From Methylocystis sp. B8 (GTDB taxonomy: Bacteria; Pseudomonadota; Alphaproteobacteria; Rhizobiales; Beijerinckiaceae), in the NCBI RefSeq assembly GCF_005771425.1, contig NZ_VBTZ01000001.1, positions 620,001-684,000 on the forward strand: a DNA stretch of 64,000 bases. The letters are read 5' to 3'. Below the pieces are notes generated by a model, which was not told the origin of the DNA, ran no database searches, and saw nothing but the letters and a program-made list of their open reading frames with translations. The position numbers and the translations under genes are program-made. Of the stretch, positions 17,323 through 25,451 are shown piece after piece. The first letter of the stretch is position 1. The number at the start of each line of letters is the position of its first letter.

Positions 17323-17952
17323 GTGGCCGAAATGAACGAGGACGACGAGGCGCGGCGGCATCGTCTCAAAATGGAGAAGCGCAAGGCGGTTCAGGACGCA
17401 GAGGTCGCCGGCAAGACTATTGCGCGCAAGGGCCTGCTGATGGTCCACACCGGCGCCGGCAAGGGCAAGTCGACCGCGGCCTTCGGACTGGCGCTGCGCG
17501 CGCTCGGCCATGGCTGGAAAGTCGGCGTCGTTCAATTCGGCAAGGGCCAATGGCGCACGGGCGAGCGCAACATGCTGGAGAAGCTCGGCCAAGAGTTCGG
17601 TCAAGTTTCCTGGCACACGCTCGGCGAGGGGTTCACCTGGGAGACCCAGGACTGCGCCCGCGACGAAGCGGCGGCGCGGCGCGCCTGGGACAAGGCGCGC
17701 GAACTGATGGACGATCCCGAGGTTCGTTTGCTCGTGCTCGACGAACTGAACATTTCCTTACGCTATGAGCATTTGCCGCTGGACGAGGTGCTGGACGCGC
17801 TCACCGCGCGCCGCGACGACCTCAACGTCGTCGTGACGGGGCGCAACGCCAAGCCGGAGCTCATTGCAGCGGCCGATCTCGTCACGGAGATGACGCTGGT
17901 CAAGCATCACTTCGCGGCGGGGGTTAAAGCGCAGGAAGGGATTGAATTCTAG
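17323..17952 (+). CDS. cobO: Cob(I)yrinic acid a,c-diamide adenosyltransferase
   Basis: CobO (BtuR/CobA type) adds the adenosyl group from ATP to the reduced cobalt corrinoid. The 209-residue protein has the P-loop HTGAGKGKSTAAFG, the VQFGKGQW segment and LVLDELN, all typical. A GTG start at 17323 is chosen because AAGGAG lies 6 bases upstream; an ATG at 17332 would be 15 bases away. It is divergent from the riboswitch-controlled operon. Its leader would carry only the complement of the riboswitch, so it should escape that control. Confidence 0.93.
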   Translation: MAEMNEDDEARRHRLKMEKRKAVQDAEVAGKTIARKGLLMVHTGAGKGKSTAAFGLALRALGHGWKVGVVQFGKGQWRTGERNMLEKLGQEFGQVSWHTLGEGFTWETQDCARDEAAARRAWDKARELMDDPEVRLLVLDELNISLRYEHLPLDEVLDALTARRDDLNVVVTGRNAKPELIAAADLVTEMTLVKHHFAAGVKAQEGIEF

Positions 17953-18150
17953 TCTCGAGCGTGAGCGCCAAGCCTGACGGCGCGTCGCTCTTGGCAGCGG
18001 CTCGGGTAGCGAATACGCTTTGCAGGCAGGCGGTCGCGTGATCAAAGGGGGCGCGCGCCGGCGCCGCGCAAGCGCTGGACGAGAAAGAGGCTGCCCAGGC
18101 GCGTTAGAATCCCTGCCGAATTCTCAAAGTCGTCTGGACCGAAAAGCTCG

Positions 18151-19194
18151 ATGGACATTAACGACGCGCTCCGCTTTTCCGTTGCGAGGATATCCAACGA
18201 GTTGTTTTCGGCGGGCTCGATTTTTTCGGTCTATTCCCTGGCGACGACATTTCTCATCGCCGTTTGCGCGCTAGCCTATCAGCGCAAGATGCGCCGCGGA
18301 CGCGTCAATCTAAGGGTTATCGCTCGCGCAATCTTCAACAAGAGAATCCTGCTCACGAAGTCGTCTGCTGCGGACGTTAAGCTCTTCTTCCTCAGCGTCG
18401 TTCTCATGCCGGTCGTGGTGGGCGCTCTCGTCATATCGACGAACGCCGTCGCCATCGTGGTCAGCGGGGCGTTGAACGGTTTGGTTGGCGCGCGCGCGCC
18501 GATTGCGTGCTGTGATCTGTCGATAAAAGTCTTTTCCACCGTCGTGTTGTTTCTGGCGTATGAGATCGGCTATTGGGTCGATCACTATCTCAAGCACCGG
18601 ATCCCGTTTTTATGGGAGTTCCACAAGGTGCATCACACGGCGGAGGTGCTCACGCCGGTCACGAACTTTCGCAACCATCCGATCGACAACATATTTTTTG
18701 GCTACATGCTGGCGACATTCATTGGCGCGGCGTCGGGCGTATTGGCCTGGGTCTTCGGGCGAACCACAGAGTCGTTCACGGTCGACGGGAAGAACATCCT
18801 TTTCATCTTCTTCCTTTGGACGATCGGACATCTTCAGCATTCGCAGTTCTGGATTCCGTTTCGCGGCGTCCTGGGAAACATCATCTTGAGCCCCGCGCAT
18901 CACCAGATTCATCATTCGACGGACCCTAAGCATTTCAATCGCAATTTCGGCAGCGTCCTTGCTATTTGGGATTGGATGTTCGGATCGCTCGAGATTCCCT
19001 CGACGACGAACCCGCGCCTTAAATATGGAGTCGTGGAAGAAGGCGCGGATCCGCACTCGGTGGTCGGCATATTAGCGACCCCGATTGTTAGAGCCGCTGC
19101 GGCGCTCTGGCGCGCGCCCGCTGAAATAGGGAATGCCTGGATGGAGCGAATGGAACAGCGTCGTCAGGAGTCCAAGAGCACAAGCATATCATGA
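18151..19194 (+). CDS. Fatty acid hydroxylase / sterol desaturase family membrane protein
   Basis: A 347-residue integral membrane di-iron enzyme of the fatty acid hydroxylase superfamily. The histidine boxes are HYLKH (145-149), HKVHH (158-162) and HHQIHH (250-255), with NH at 175-176. At least four hydrophobic segments are visible (about 24-42, 78-105, 125-142 and 185-225). Such enzymes hydroxylate or desaturate lipids, sterols or carotenoids; the substrate here is unknown. It stands alone downstream of cobO. Base composition is slightly less GC-rich than the cob genes. Confidence 0.85.
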   Translation: MDINDALRFSVARISNELFSAGSIFSVYSLATTFLIAVCALAYQRKMRRGRVNLRVIARAIFNKRILLTKSSAADVKLFFLSVVLMPVVVGALVISTNAVAIVVSGALNGLVGARAPIACCDLSIKVFSTVVLFLAYEIGYWVDHYLKHRIPFLWEFHKVHHTAEVLTPVTNFRNHPIDNIFFGYMLATFIGAASGVLAWVFGRTTESFTVDGKNILFIFFLWTIGHLQHSQFWIPFRGVLGNIILSPAHHQIHHSTDPKHFNRNFGSVLAIWDWMFGSLEIPSTTNPRLKYGVVEEGADPHSVVGILATPIVRAAAALWRAPAEIGNAWMERMEQRRQESKSTSIS

Positions 19195-19339
19195 GCCGCC
19201 TCCGCGCCTGCTGCTCGTGCTGGCCGCGCTGATTTGGGGCGCGGCCTTCATCACTCAGAAAAATGCTGGCGAACTTATGGGTCCGATCAGCTTCGTCGGC
19301 GTGCGATTTTTGCTGTCGTGGATCGCTAAGGCGCGTTAG
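19193..19339 (+). pseudogene. Remnant of a DMT-superfamily (EamA) permease
   Basis: The frame encodes PPPRLLLVLAALIWGAAF, then ITQKNAGELMGPISFVG and VRFLLS, the first membrane helix and following loop of EamA-type drug/metabolite transporters. After about 48 residues it ends in a stop, while intact members have about 300. There is no start codon at the expected place; the ATG at 19191 is in another frame. No later part of the gene was found downstream. Confidence 0.7.
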
Positions 19340-19485
19340 CAGTCCAAAAAGGCGGAAGCCGACGCTCGATCATGTCGAGAACGTCGGCTCCAAAATGATC
19401 TGCGCCGTCGCCGGGCCGATCGTCCTCCCTAACAGACAAGGCCGGGAGCTCGCGCGCCCGGCAAGTCGTTCGGCAGGGGTATTTC

Positions 19486-19677
19486 TTACTGAATCATGCG
19501 GGCAGTAGAGCCAACGCCTTCGCCTTGCATGCCGTTGCGGTTACCCGTGCCGTTGGTTCCTTCGGGAGAAATCCAGTCCGGAACCCAGGTCAGAGCGACG
19601 ATGACGAAAGCGACGAAAGCGGCGACCCAAAGCAGCATCTTGCCGATATCGCCGGAGTTGTGAACGTTGACGGCCAT
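19486..19677 (-). CDS. Small single-pass membrane protein, unknown function
   Basis: A 63-residue protein with one hydrophobic helix (about residues 11-30: IGKMLLWVAAFVAFVIVALT) and a Gly/Asn-rich tail with NGTGNRNG. The ATG at 19677 follows a CAGGGGG Shine-Dalgarno-like sequence; the longer frame upstream has no such support. No family is recognised. It stands alone, divergent from rpsB. One-helix accessory subunits of respiratory complexes look similar, but nothing here proves that. Confidence 0.6.
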   Translation of the reverse strand: MAVNVHNSGDIGKMLLWVAAFVAFVIVALTWVPDWISPEGTNGTGNRNGMQGEGVGSTARMIQ

Positions 19678-19946
19678 GCGTTTTCCCCCTGTTCTTGATT
19701 TTACGTGAATGCTTGCCGCATCGAGAGTGAGCCTAGCTTGTTTCCAGGCGGATGGCAATGCGCCCCTGAGCGGCCTGAAACGCGGGTCAAAAAATCTATA
19801 TTTCTATTTGCATACAAAATGTTAACATGCGACAACTGGTCGCGGACAGCTGTAAGAATATTAGTCTCTTTTCGTCGGTTCGAAGACCCGCGCAAGCGCC
19901 GCCTGAGTCGGCTTGAACTGTTGCGTGGGCTTGGCTGTTACAGCCC

Positions 19947-20089
19947 TTGCCGAACTTAGGCGCATCGCCTATAAGCGCGCCATTCCACAGGCGAGAGTTA
20001 TGCGGCGTCTGCCTCAAGACGTCGCTCCGGTGGCCGGTTCTCCGGCCTCTTTCATCTTTCGCCGAGGCTCAACCGGAGAAACGACAAAA
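19947..20089 (+). promoter_or_regulatory. rpsB promoter and leader
   Basis: The 412-base gap between the small membrane gene and rpsB is mostly unfeatured. It contains TTGCCG (19947-19952) and TATAAG (19970-19975), 17 bases apart, giving a leader of about 108 bases. The leader holds a GGCCGG-TTCT-CCGGCC hairpin followed by a C/T-rich stretch shortly before the ribosome-binding site (GGAGA). This could be a place for ribosomal-protein autoregulation, which is inferred. Confidence 0.6.
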
Positions 20090-21145
20090 ATGGCTCTGCC
20101 CGATTTCACTATGCGCGGCCTGCTCGAGGCCGGCGCCCACTTCGGCCATCAGGCGCATCGCTGGAACCCGAAGATGGCGCCCTATATTTTCGGCGCCCGC
20201 AACAACATCCACATTATCGATCTCGCCCAGACGGTGCCGCTGCTGCATCAAGCGCTGAAGACGGTTTCGGACACCGTCTCCAAGGGCGGACGCGTGCTGT
20301 TCGTCGGCACCAAGCGCCAGGCGCAGGAGCAGATCGCCGACGCCGCCAAGCGCAGCGCGCAATATTACATCAACTCCCGCTGGTTGGGCGGCACGCTCAC
20401 CAATTGGAAGACGATCTCTGGATCGATCAACCGGCTGCGCAAGCTCGATGAACAGCTTTCGGCCGGCGCTTCGGGCATCACCAAGAAAGAGCGGCTGCTC
20501 TTAACCCGCGAGCGCGACAAGCTCGAAAAGGCGCTGGGCGGCATCAAGGATATGGGCGGCACGCCGGATCTGATCTTTGTGATCGACACGAACAAAGAGC
20601 AACTCGCGATCAAGGAAGCTAATCGCCTCAAGATCCCGGTCGTCGCGGTGCTCGACACCAATTGCGACCCCGACGGCGTCAGCCATCCGATCCCGGGCAA
20701 TGACGACGCCGGCCGCGCCATCGCGCTCTACTGCGATCTCGTGGCGCGAGCCGCCATCGACGGCATTTCGCGCAGCCAAGGCGCGATGGGCGTCGACATT
20801 GGCGCGGCGGAGACCCCGGAAGTCGAGCCGGCCGTCGAAGCGGGCCCGGTCATCCGCGAAGATTTGCGCACGGCCGAGGAGGTCGCCGCCGGCGATGTGG
20901 AGGCGCCCAGCGAGGCGTTCGAACTTCTGTCGGCGCCGCGCGGCGCTCCGGACGATCTCGCCAAGCTGCACGGCGTCGGCCCGCAGCTTGTCAAGAAACT
21001 GAACGACGCCGGCGTTTATCATTATTGGCAGCTTGCCGCGATGACTCCGGCGGATGTCGAAAAGCTCGACGGCGAATTGAAGTTGAACGGCCGCATTGCG
21101 CGCGACGGCTGGGTCGATCAGGCGAAGGCGCTGCTCGCCGCGTAA
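20090..21145 (+). CDS. rpsB: 30S ribosomal protein S2 with C-terminal HhH-like extension
   Basis: S2 joins the small ribosomal subunit late and helps bind S1. The first about 240 residues are standard S2 ([61 protein letters not shown]). The protein is 351 residues against about 240 in E. coli. The extra part has an acidic Ala-rich linker and then a helix-hairpin-helix-like module, [22 protein letters not shown]. The start is at the ATG preceding ALPDF, behind GGAGA. Confidence 0.96.
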   Translation: MALPDFTMRGLLEAGAHFGHQAHRWNPKMAPYIFGARNNIHIIDLAQTVPLLHQALKTVSDTVSKGGRVLFVGTKRQAQEQIADAAKRSAQYYINSRWLGGTLTNWKTISGSINRLRKLDEQLSAGASGITKKERLLLTRERDKLEKALGGIKDMGGTPDLIFVIDTNKEQLAIKEANRLKIPVVAVLDTNCDPDGVSHPIPGNDDAGRAIALYCDLVARAAIDGISRSQGAMGVDIGAAETPEVEPAVEAGPVIREDLRTAEEVAAGDVEAPSEAFELLSAPRGAPDDLAKLHGVGPQLVKKLNDAGVYHYWQLAAMTPADVEKLDGELKLNGRIARDGWVDQAKALLAA

Positions 21146-21234
21146 TTCGATCTATCACGTCCGATGCTTAAGACGCGCGCGCCGGTCCAATGGGCCGGCG
21201 TCGTCGCATGACCCCTTGAGAAGGAATTTCGACC

Positions 21235-22161
21235 ATGGCTACGATCACCGCCGCTCTTGTGAAGGAACTGCGCGAGAGCACCGGCGCGGGCATGATGGAT
21301 TGCAAGGCGGCGCTCACGCAGACAGACGGCGACTTCGACGCTGCGGTCGACTGGCTGCGCAAGAAGGGCCTTTCCAAAGCCGCGAAGAAGGCCGATCGCG
21401 TCGCCGCCGAAGGTCTCGTCGCCGCGGTTGTCGCGGACAAGAAGGGCGTCGTCGTTGAGGTGAATTCGGAGACCGATTTCGTCGCCCGCAACGGCGACTT
21501 CCAGACGCTCGTCAAGAACATCGCCGAAGTCGCGCTCAAAAGCGGCAAGACCGACGTCGAAGCGCTCGGCAAGGAAGCCTATCCCGGCGGTGGAACGGTG
21601 AGCGAAGCGATCACCAACGCCATTGCGAGCATCGGCGAGAACCTGACGCTACGTCGCGCCGCCGCGCTCAGCGTCGGCGAGGGCGTCGTCGGCCGCTATG
21701 TGCATTCGCAGGTCGTCGATGGCCAGGGCAAGATCGCGGTGATCGTCGCGCTCGAGTCGAAAGGCGACAAGGAGGTGCTGGCGACGCTCGCGCGTCAGCT
21801 CGCGATGCATGTCGCCTCGGCCAATCCGCTGGCGCTCGACGCATCCGGCCTCGATCCGGCGACGGTCGAGCGCGAGAAGAAGCTCCTTGCCGAGAAGAAC
21901 GCCGGCAAGCCGGAGAACGTGCTGCAGAAGATCATCGATTCAGGCCTCAAGACCTACGCCAAGGAGGTCTGCATGGTCGATCAGGTCTCCAACCATCCTG
22001 ATCACAACAGCAAGACTGTCGCGCAGGCGGTCAAGGAGTTAGAGGGCAAGGCGGGCGCGCCGATCGCCATCAAGGGCTTCGAGCGTTACGCGCTCGGCGA
22101 AGGCATCGAGAAGCAGACGAGCGACTTCGCCGCCGAGGTCGCGGCCGCCGTGAAGGGGTGA
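21235..22161 (+). CDS. tsf: Translation elongation factor Ts
   Basis: EF-Ts catalyses GDP release from EF-Tu. The 308-residue protein starts with the UBA-like domain ([19 protein letters not shown]) and contains [11 protein letters not shown] and the dimerisation core ([18 protein letters not shown]). GAAGGAA lies 9 bases before the ATG. It follows rpsB after 89 bases. Downstream lies a terminator-like hairpin, and the pyrH gene that normally follows is 4.6 kb away. Confidence 0.97.
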   Translation: MATITAALVKELRESTGAGMMDCKAALTQTDGDFDAAVDWLRKKGLSKAAKKADRVAAEGLVAAVVADKKGVVVEVNSETDFVARNGDFQTLVKNIAEVALKSGKTDVEALGKEAYPGGGTVSEAITNAIASIGENLTLRRAAALSVGEGVVGRYVHSQVVDGQGKIAVIVALESKGDKEVLATLARQLAMHVASANPLALDASGLDPATVEREKKLLAEKNAGKPENVLQKIIDSGLKTYAKEVCMVDQVSNHPDHNSKTVAQAVKELEGKAGAPIAIKGFERYALGEGIEKQTSDFAAEVAAAVKG

Positions 22162-22173
22162 TTTTTCTGAGCG

Positions 22174-22208
22174 CGATCCTCTCACACGAGAGAGGATCGG
22201 CTAATTTT
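22174..22208 (+). terminator. Terminator-like hairpin after tsf
   Basis: CGATCCTCTC and GAGAGGATCG form a 10-bp stem with a six-base loop, followed by GCTAATTTT. The U-tract is short, so it is a moderate call. It separates tsf from the convergent TPR gene. Confidence 0.55.
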
Positions 22209-23737
22209 CAGCGCTTAAGACGTTTGGTCTGCTGAGCGGTACCAATCGGTTTGTTTTGATTGTGCTTTTTGACAAGGGCGTCTTTAAATTTGGACCGAAA
22301 CTCAGAATTAAGCGGCTCCAACTCGACCGCCCTTCTGAATTCGGCGATGGCCTCTTCGTGCTTGTCTGCATCAGTAAGAGCATTGCCAAGAATAATGTAG
22401 AGCCATGTATATTTCGGGTTGAGCACGATAGCCTTTTTATATTCGCCGATGGCCTCCCCGAGTTTCTTTTGTATTTGGAGAACGACGCCGAGTTTGTAGT
22501 GAAAATCAGCGTCTTTCGGAAGGAGCTTGATTGCCTTCTTTATTTCGATAGTGGCTTCGCCGAAGTTCTCTTGGCTCGCCAGAGAAACGCCGAGGTTATA
22601 GTACGCAGCGTCATTGCTCGGATTAAGCTCGATGGCCTTCTTGAATTGCACGACGGCGTCACTGAACTTCTCTTGTTGTTGCAAAGCATTGCCAAGGTTG
22701 TTGTAGTAGGCGGCAACTTTAGGAGCGAGTTCAATCGCCTTCTTAAATTCGACAATAGCCTCGTCAAGTTTTTCTAGATCCGCGAGAACAATGCCGAGCA
22801 TGTTACGGGGCAAAGCGGATTTTGAATCACTCCAGCCACCAAATATCCCCGCAATTAATGCCGGGACCTCGAACGGGAACTGCCGCTTTCTTTCGAAAGC
22901 GATCGCTTTTTCGCACTCCAAGAGCGCTTCGTTAAAGTCGCGTTTTTTCTCCACGAGATCACACAATAAAGTATGCGCCCAAAAACCCCCTACTTCGCTG
23001 TTCGGTTCGCGTTCTATGATTTTGTTCGCCAATTCTATGCTCTTATTTGGATCAGAGTCATAATATGAGGCTGCTAACAAATAGGTATCCGCAGCATCCA
23101 AAATTTCGCGCGCTGCTGTGTCCATTATCCTAGAAATTTCTTTATGCCCCGATGGAGCGCTCACGACTAGAGACGTCTTGTCGTTAGCAATTTTCAATTG
23201 CAGTTTATATTGATCGCCCTCGATGCTTATCCCGCCTGTGGCTTGCCAGCGATTCGTCAGTCCAAACAGTTTGCGGACCTGAGCAGCAATGGTTTCCACC
23301 GACAGCCCGGTGCGAGGCACGACAATGTCCGGGATATCGGATCGTCCTGCTACATCCGCAGACTTTTTGGCAGACTTCGCGTCTGCGACGACCTTGTTAA
23401 GAGCCGCTCGCAATTCATTCGCCGCGATCTCGCTCGTATAACCGCTTTTCTCCAATGTTTCAGGAACGGATATCGGAGAGATGGCGATGGTCGGTTGCAT
23501 GACCCCATCATAAAGTAACATACTGGCGCCGATAAAGATCGCGGTGCCGACAACGTTAAGTAGCAAATTCCTTAAGCTCGTCCACCAGCCGACTACGCGG
23601 GCCAATAGAGAAGGTTTGGTTGGTGCGACGGGTGGCTCAGTCTCTGGCTTTGTCGTGAGTCGCGCCGCCCACTCAACCCGGCGCTTGGCTTCCATTCGTG
23701 CAACGAATGGATCAACAGGCCGAAAACGCCTATTCAT
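22208..23737 (-). CDS. TPR-repeat membrane protein, unknown function
   Basis: A 509-residue protein with a short basic cytoplasmic N-terminus, one membrane helix (about residues 57-77) and a large C-terminal part. From about residue 310 to 490 there are roughly five 34-residue tetratricopeptide repeats. Consensus fragments include YYNNLGNALQQQEKFSDAVV and AYYNLGVSLASQENFGEATI. The middle region (about 85-300) has no recognised domain. TPR proteins mediate protein contacts. The gene is clearly poorer in GC than rpsB, tsf or pyrH, which suggests horizontal origin. It is convergent with tsf. Confidence 0.8.
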   Translation of the reverse strand: MNRRFRPVDPFVARMEAKRRVEWAARLTTKPETEPPVAPTKPSLLARVVGWWTSLRNLLLNVVGTAIFIGASMLLYDGVMQPTIAISPISVPETLEKSGYTSEIAANELRAALNKVVADAKSAKKSADVAGRSDIPDIVVPRTGLSVETIAAQVRKLFGLTNRWQATGGISIEGDQYKLQLKIANDKTSLVVSAPSGHKEISRIMDTAAREILDAADTYLLAASYYDSDPNKSIELANKIIEREPNSEVGGFWAHTLLCDLVEKKRDFNEALLECEKAIAFERKRQFPFEVPALIAGIFGGWSDSKSALPRNMLGIVLADLEKLDEAIVEFKKAIELAPKVAAYYNNLGNALQQQEKFSDAVVQFKKAIELNPSNDAAYYNLGVSLASQENFGEATIEIKKAIKLLPKDADFHYKLGVVLQIQKKLGEAIGEYKKAIVLNPKYTWLYIILGNALTDADKHEEAIAEFRRAVELEPLNSEFRSKFKDALVKKHNQNKPIGTAQQTKRLKR

Positions 23738-23918
23738 GAAACGATTTCCAACTCAGCAGTATAAATTGCTACTACGTTAGCGCTCGGAGGATCATTGGAC
23801 AATATGGAGCCTTTGCGGGGTCGCGGCCGCAGCGCAGGGGTAAGTCATTCCTTCTCCGCTCTCCGCGCTCGTTGGACTCCGTTGAACCCGGCCTTTTTTA
23901 TTCCGCGAAATCTCTCCG

Positions 23919-24004
23919 CGTCATGCCCGGCCTTGCGCCGGGCATCCACGCCGGGTCTACGCAACGGCGTCGCGTGGATGGCCGGGACAAGCCCGGCCAT
24001 GACG
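23919..24004. repeat. Palindromic intergenic element (REP/RIP-like)
   Basis: The 334-base gap 23738-24071 holds an element with inverted ends CGTCATGCCCGG...CCGGCCATGACG. Each arm forms its own hairpin (GCCCGGC.../...GCCGGGC), with GCATCCACG facing CGTGGATG. Elements with a CGTCATGGCCGGG core are widely dispersed in Hyphomicrobiales genomes. The rest of the gap shows no gene. Confidence 0.75.
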
Positions 24005-24071
24005 CCCAAAAGTCCGGCGAGCAAGCCATTCGTTCTCGGCGGCGCACGCTAAAGAGTGAACGAACGCGCCG

Positions 24072-24548
24072 TCACCCCTGATATTTGTAAAGCCCGCGGC
24101 CGGTGCGCTGAATCGCGCGGGCTTGCGTCATGCGCGACAGGATCACGGAGAGATTGCCGGGCGAGACGTCGATGCCGTGATCTTCTAAGGTGATCTGCAA
24201 TTCGCGCACGGAAGCCTCGCGCTCGCGCAGCGTGGCCAGGATCAGCTCCTGCGCCGCGGCGGCGCCCGAGTCCCGCGGTCCGGCGTCGCCGACGCGGGAG
24301 GGGAAGTCTACAACAACATTAGAGGGCCCGGCGCCGCGCAGCTGCGCCGAGAGCGTGCGCGCGGCTTCCATGATGTAGCCCTCGACCTGATCGGGATAGT
24401 AAGCATTTTCCAGTTTGGCGATGGCGGTCGCAAGGGCGTAGGGTTGCTCCAGAGCCTTGGCCAGCTCTTGTTTGAGCATTGAAACCATACGCTGTTCGCT
24501 GAAGTCTGTTGTAGACATCACCGGCTCTTCGTCGCTTTGAGGCGACAT
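24072..24548 (-). CDS. Small helical protein with winged-helix-like C-terminus, unknown
   Basis: A 158-residue protein. The N-terminal half is helical and acidic (QELAKALEQPYALATAIAKL). An Ala/Gly-rich linker follows. Residues about 95-158 look like a winged-helix unit: AQELILATLREREASVRELQ, then VSPGNLSVILSRMTQARAI and a short wing ending GRGLYKY. A DNA-binding or regulatory role is a guess from that pattern. The ATG at 24548 has AAGAG nearby; a TTG three codons earlier and two later Mets are alternatives. Composition matches the host, unlike the TPR gene beside it. Confidence 0.65.
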   Translation of the reverse strand: MSPQSDEEPVMSTTDFSEQRMVSMLKQELAKALEQPYALATAIAKLENAYYPDQVEGYIMEAARTLSAQLRGAGPSNVVVDFPSRVGDAGPRDSGAAAAQELILATLREREASVRELQITLEDHGIDVSPGNLSVILSRMTQARAIQRTGRGLYKYQG

Positions 24549-24657
24549 TGTTGGCAACTCTTAACAAAACCTTACGACCTAAGGACCAACGAATCAATAT
24601 TTCCGAGGGTTGAACGTCGAATTGCCGACAAAAATGGTTAATGGAAGCTTTCTTGGA

Positions 24658-24685
24658 TTGACGGCATTCGCATTTGTTGTAATGT
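24658..24685 (+). promoter_or_regulatory. Possible promoter of the 98-residue ORF
   Basis: TTGACG (24658-24663) and TAATGT (24680-24685) are 16 bases apart, about 60 bases before the ATG at 24748. The -10 is weak, so this is tentative. Confidence 0.35.
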
Positions 24686-24747
24686 AATGTTTGGATGGCG
24701 GTCTTGTTGAAATGTTCAATCGGCGCCGCCCGACAGGAGTAAGCGTC

Positions 24748-25044
24748 ATGAGCGCCTCGACCGAAGCCTCCTTTCATCGTGTGTCGTCCCGAACCGCCAT
24801 GGACCTGCTGAGCTCTCTCACGCCGCGTCTGCGCCTCGCCGGCCGCCGACAGCGCGTCGGCGCCGTCACCGTCTGGGACGGTCAGGCCGGCTTTCGCCTG
24901 CCGTCGGCGGGCCGCAACTGCTTCCGCCTCGGCGTCTATGTGACGTTCCGGCGCGGCCCTGACGATGACGATCCCGACGGCCGCCCGCCCGCCGCGGCCG
25001 CGCGGCCGGCGCCGCCCGGGGTTGGGGACGGTGGCGGCGATTAA
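24748..25044 (+). CDS. Hypothetical 98-residue protein
   Basis: A short protein with no recognised family. The ATG at 24748 is preceded by AGGAG with an 8-base gap, which supports real translation. The N-terminal about 70 residues could be a compact beta-rich domain (VGAVTVWDGQAGFRLP, NCFRLGVYVTFRRG). The C-terminus is Asp/Pro/Ala/Gly-rich and probably unstructured. It is divergent from the winged-helix-like gene and followed by a broken SDR gene. Confidence 0.55.
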   Translation: MSASTEASFHRVSSRTAMDLLSSLTPRLRLAGRRQRVGAVTVWDGQAGFRLPSAGRNCFRLGVYVTFRRGPDDDDPDGRPPAAAARPAPPGVGDGGGD

Positions 25045-25076
25045 CTTGAGGAGAGCAGACGCCTCGAAGGCGCGGG

Positions 25077-25344
25077 ACCAATCTTTACGCGCTGTTCTTG
25101 ATTACCAAAGCGGCCCTGCCGTACCTACGCCCGGGTTCGTCGATCATCAATACGAGTTCGATCGCCGCCGCCGAGCGGCGGGCAGTTCCCGGATCACCTT
25201 GCCGACTTAGGCGCCGACACGCCGCTCGGCCCGCTGGGCCAGCCAGCGGAGATTGCTCCCCTTTGTGTTCTGCTCGCGTCAAGCGAAGCGAGCTTCGTGA
25301 CAGGTCAGGTGTTTGGCGCGCCGGGTAGAGACGTCGGGCCTTAA
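25077..25344 (+). pseudogene. Decayed short-chain dehydrogenase/reductase (SDR)
   Basis: Two pieces of an SDR are readable in different frames. From 25077: TNLYALFLITKAALPYLRPG then SSIINTSS, the strand and active-site Ser region. Near the end: DTPLGPLGQPAEIAPLCVLL then ASSEASFVTGQVFGAPG, the conserved C-terminal segment, stopping at 25344. The YxxxK region and the N-terminal NAD-binding fold are missing, so a large internal deletion and a frame change are present. Intact relatives have about 250-300 residues. Confidence 0.8.
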
Positions 25345-25451
25345 GTTAGCCGAATGGCGCGTTCACTGCGAAGTGCGCACATGTTGAAGGCGGGTGTCGC
25401 CAAAACCTCTGCCTTTTGCAAGACACGCAACTCATTATGGGACTTTGTGGT

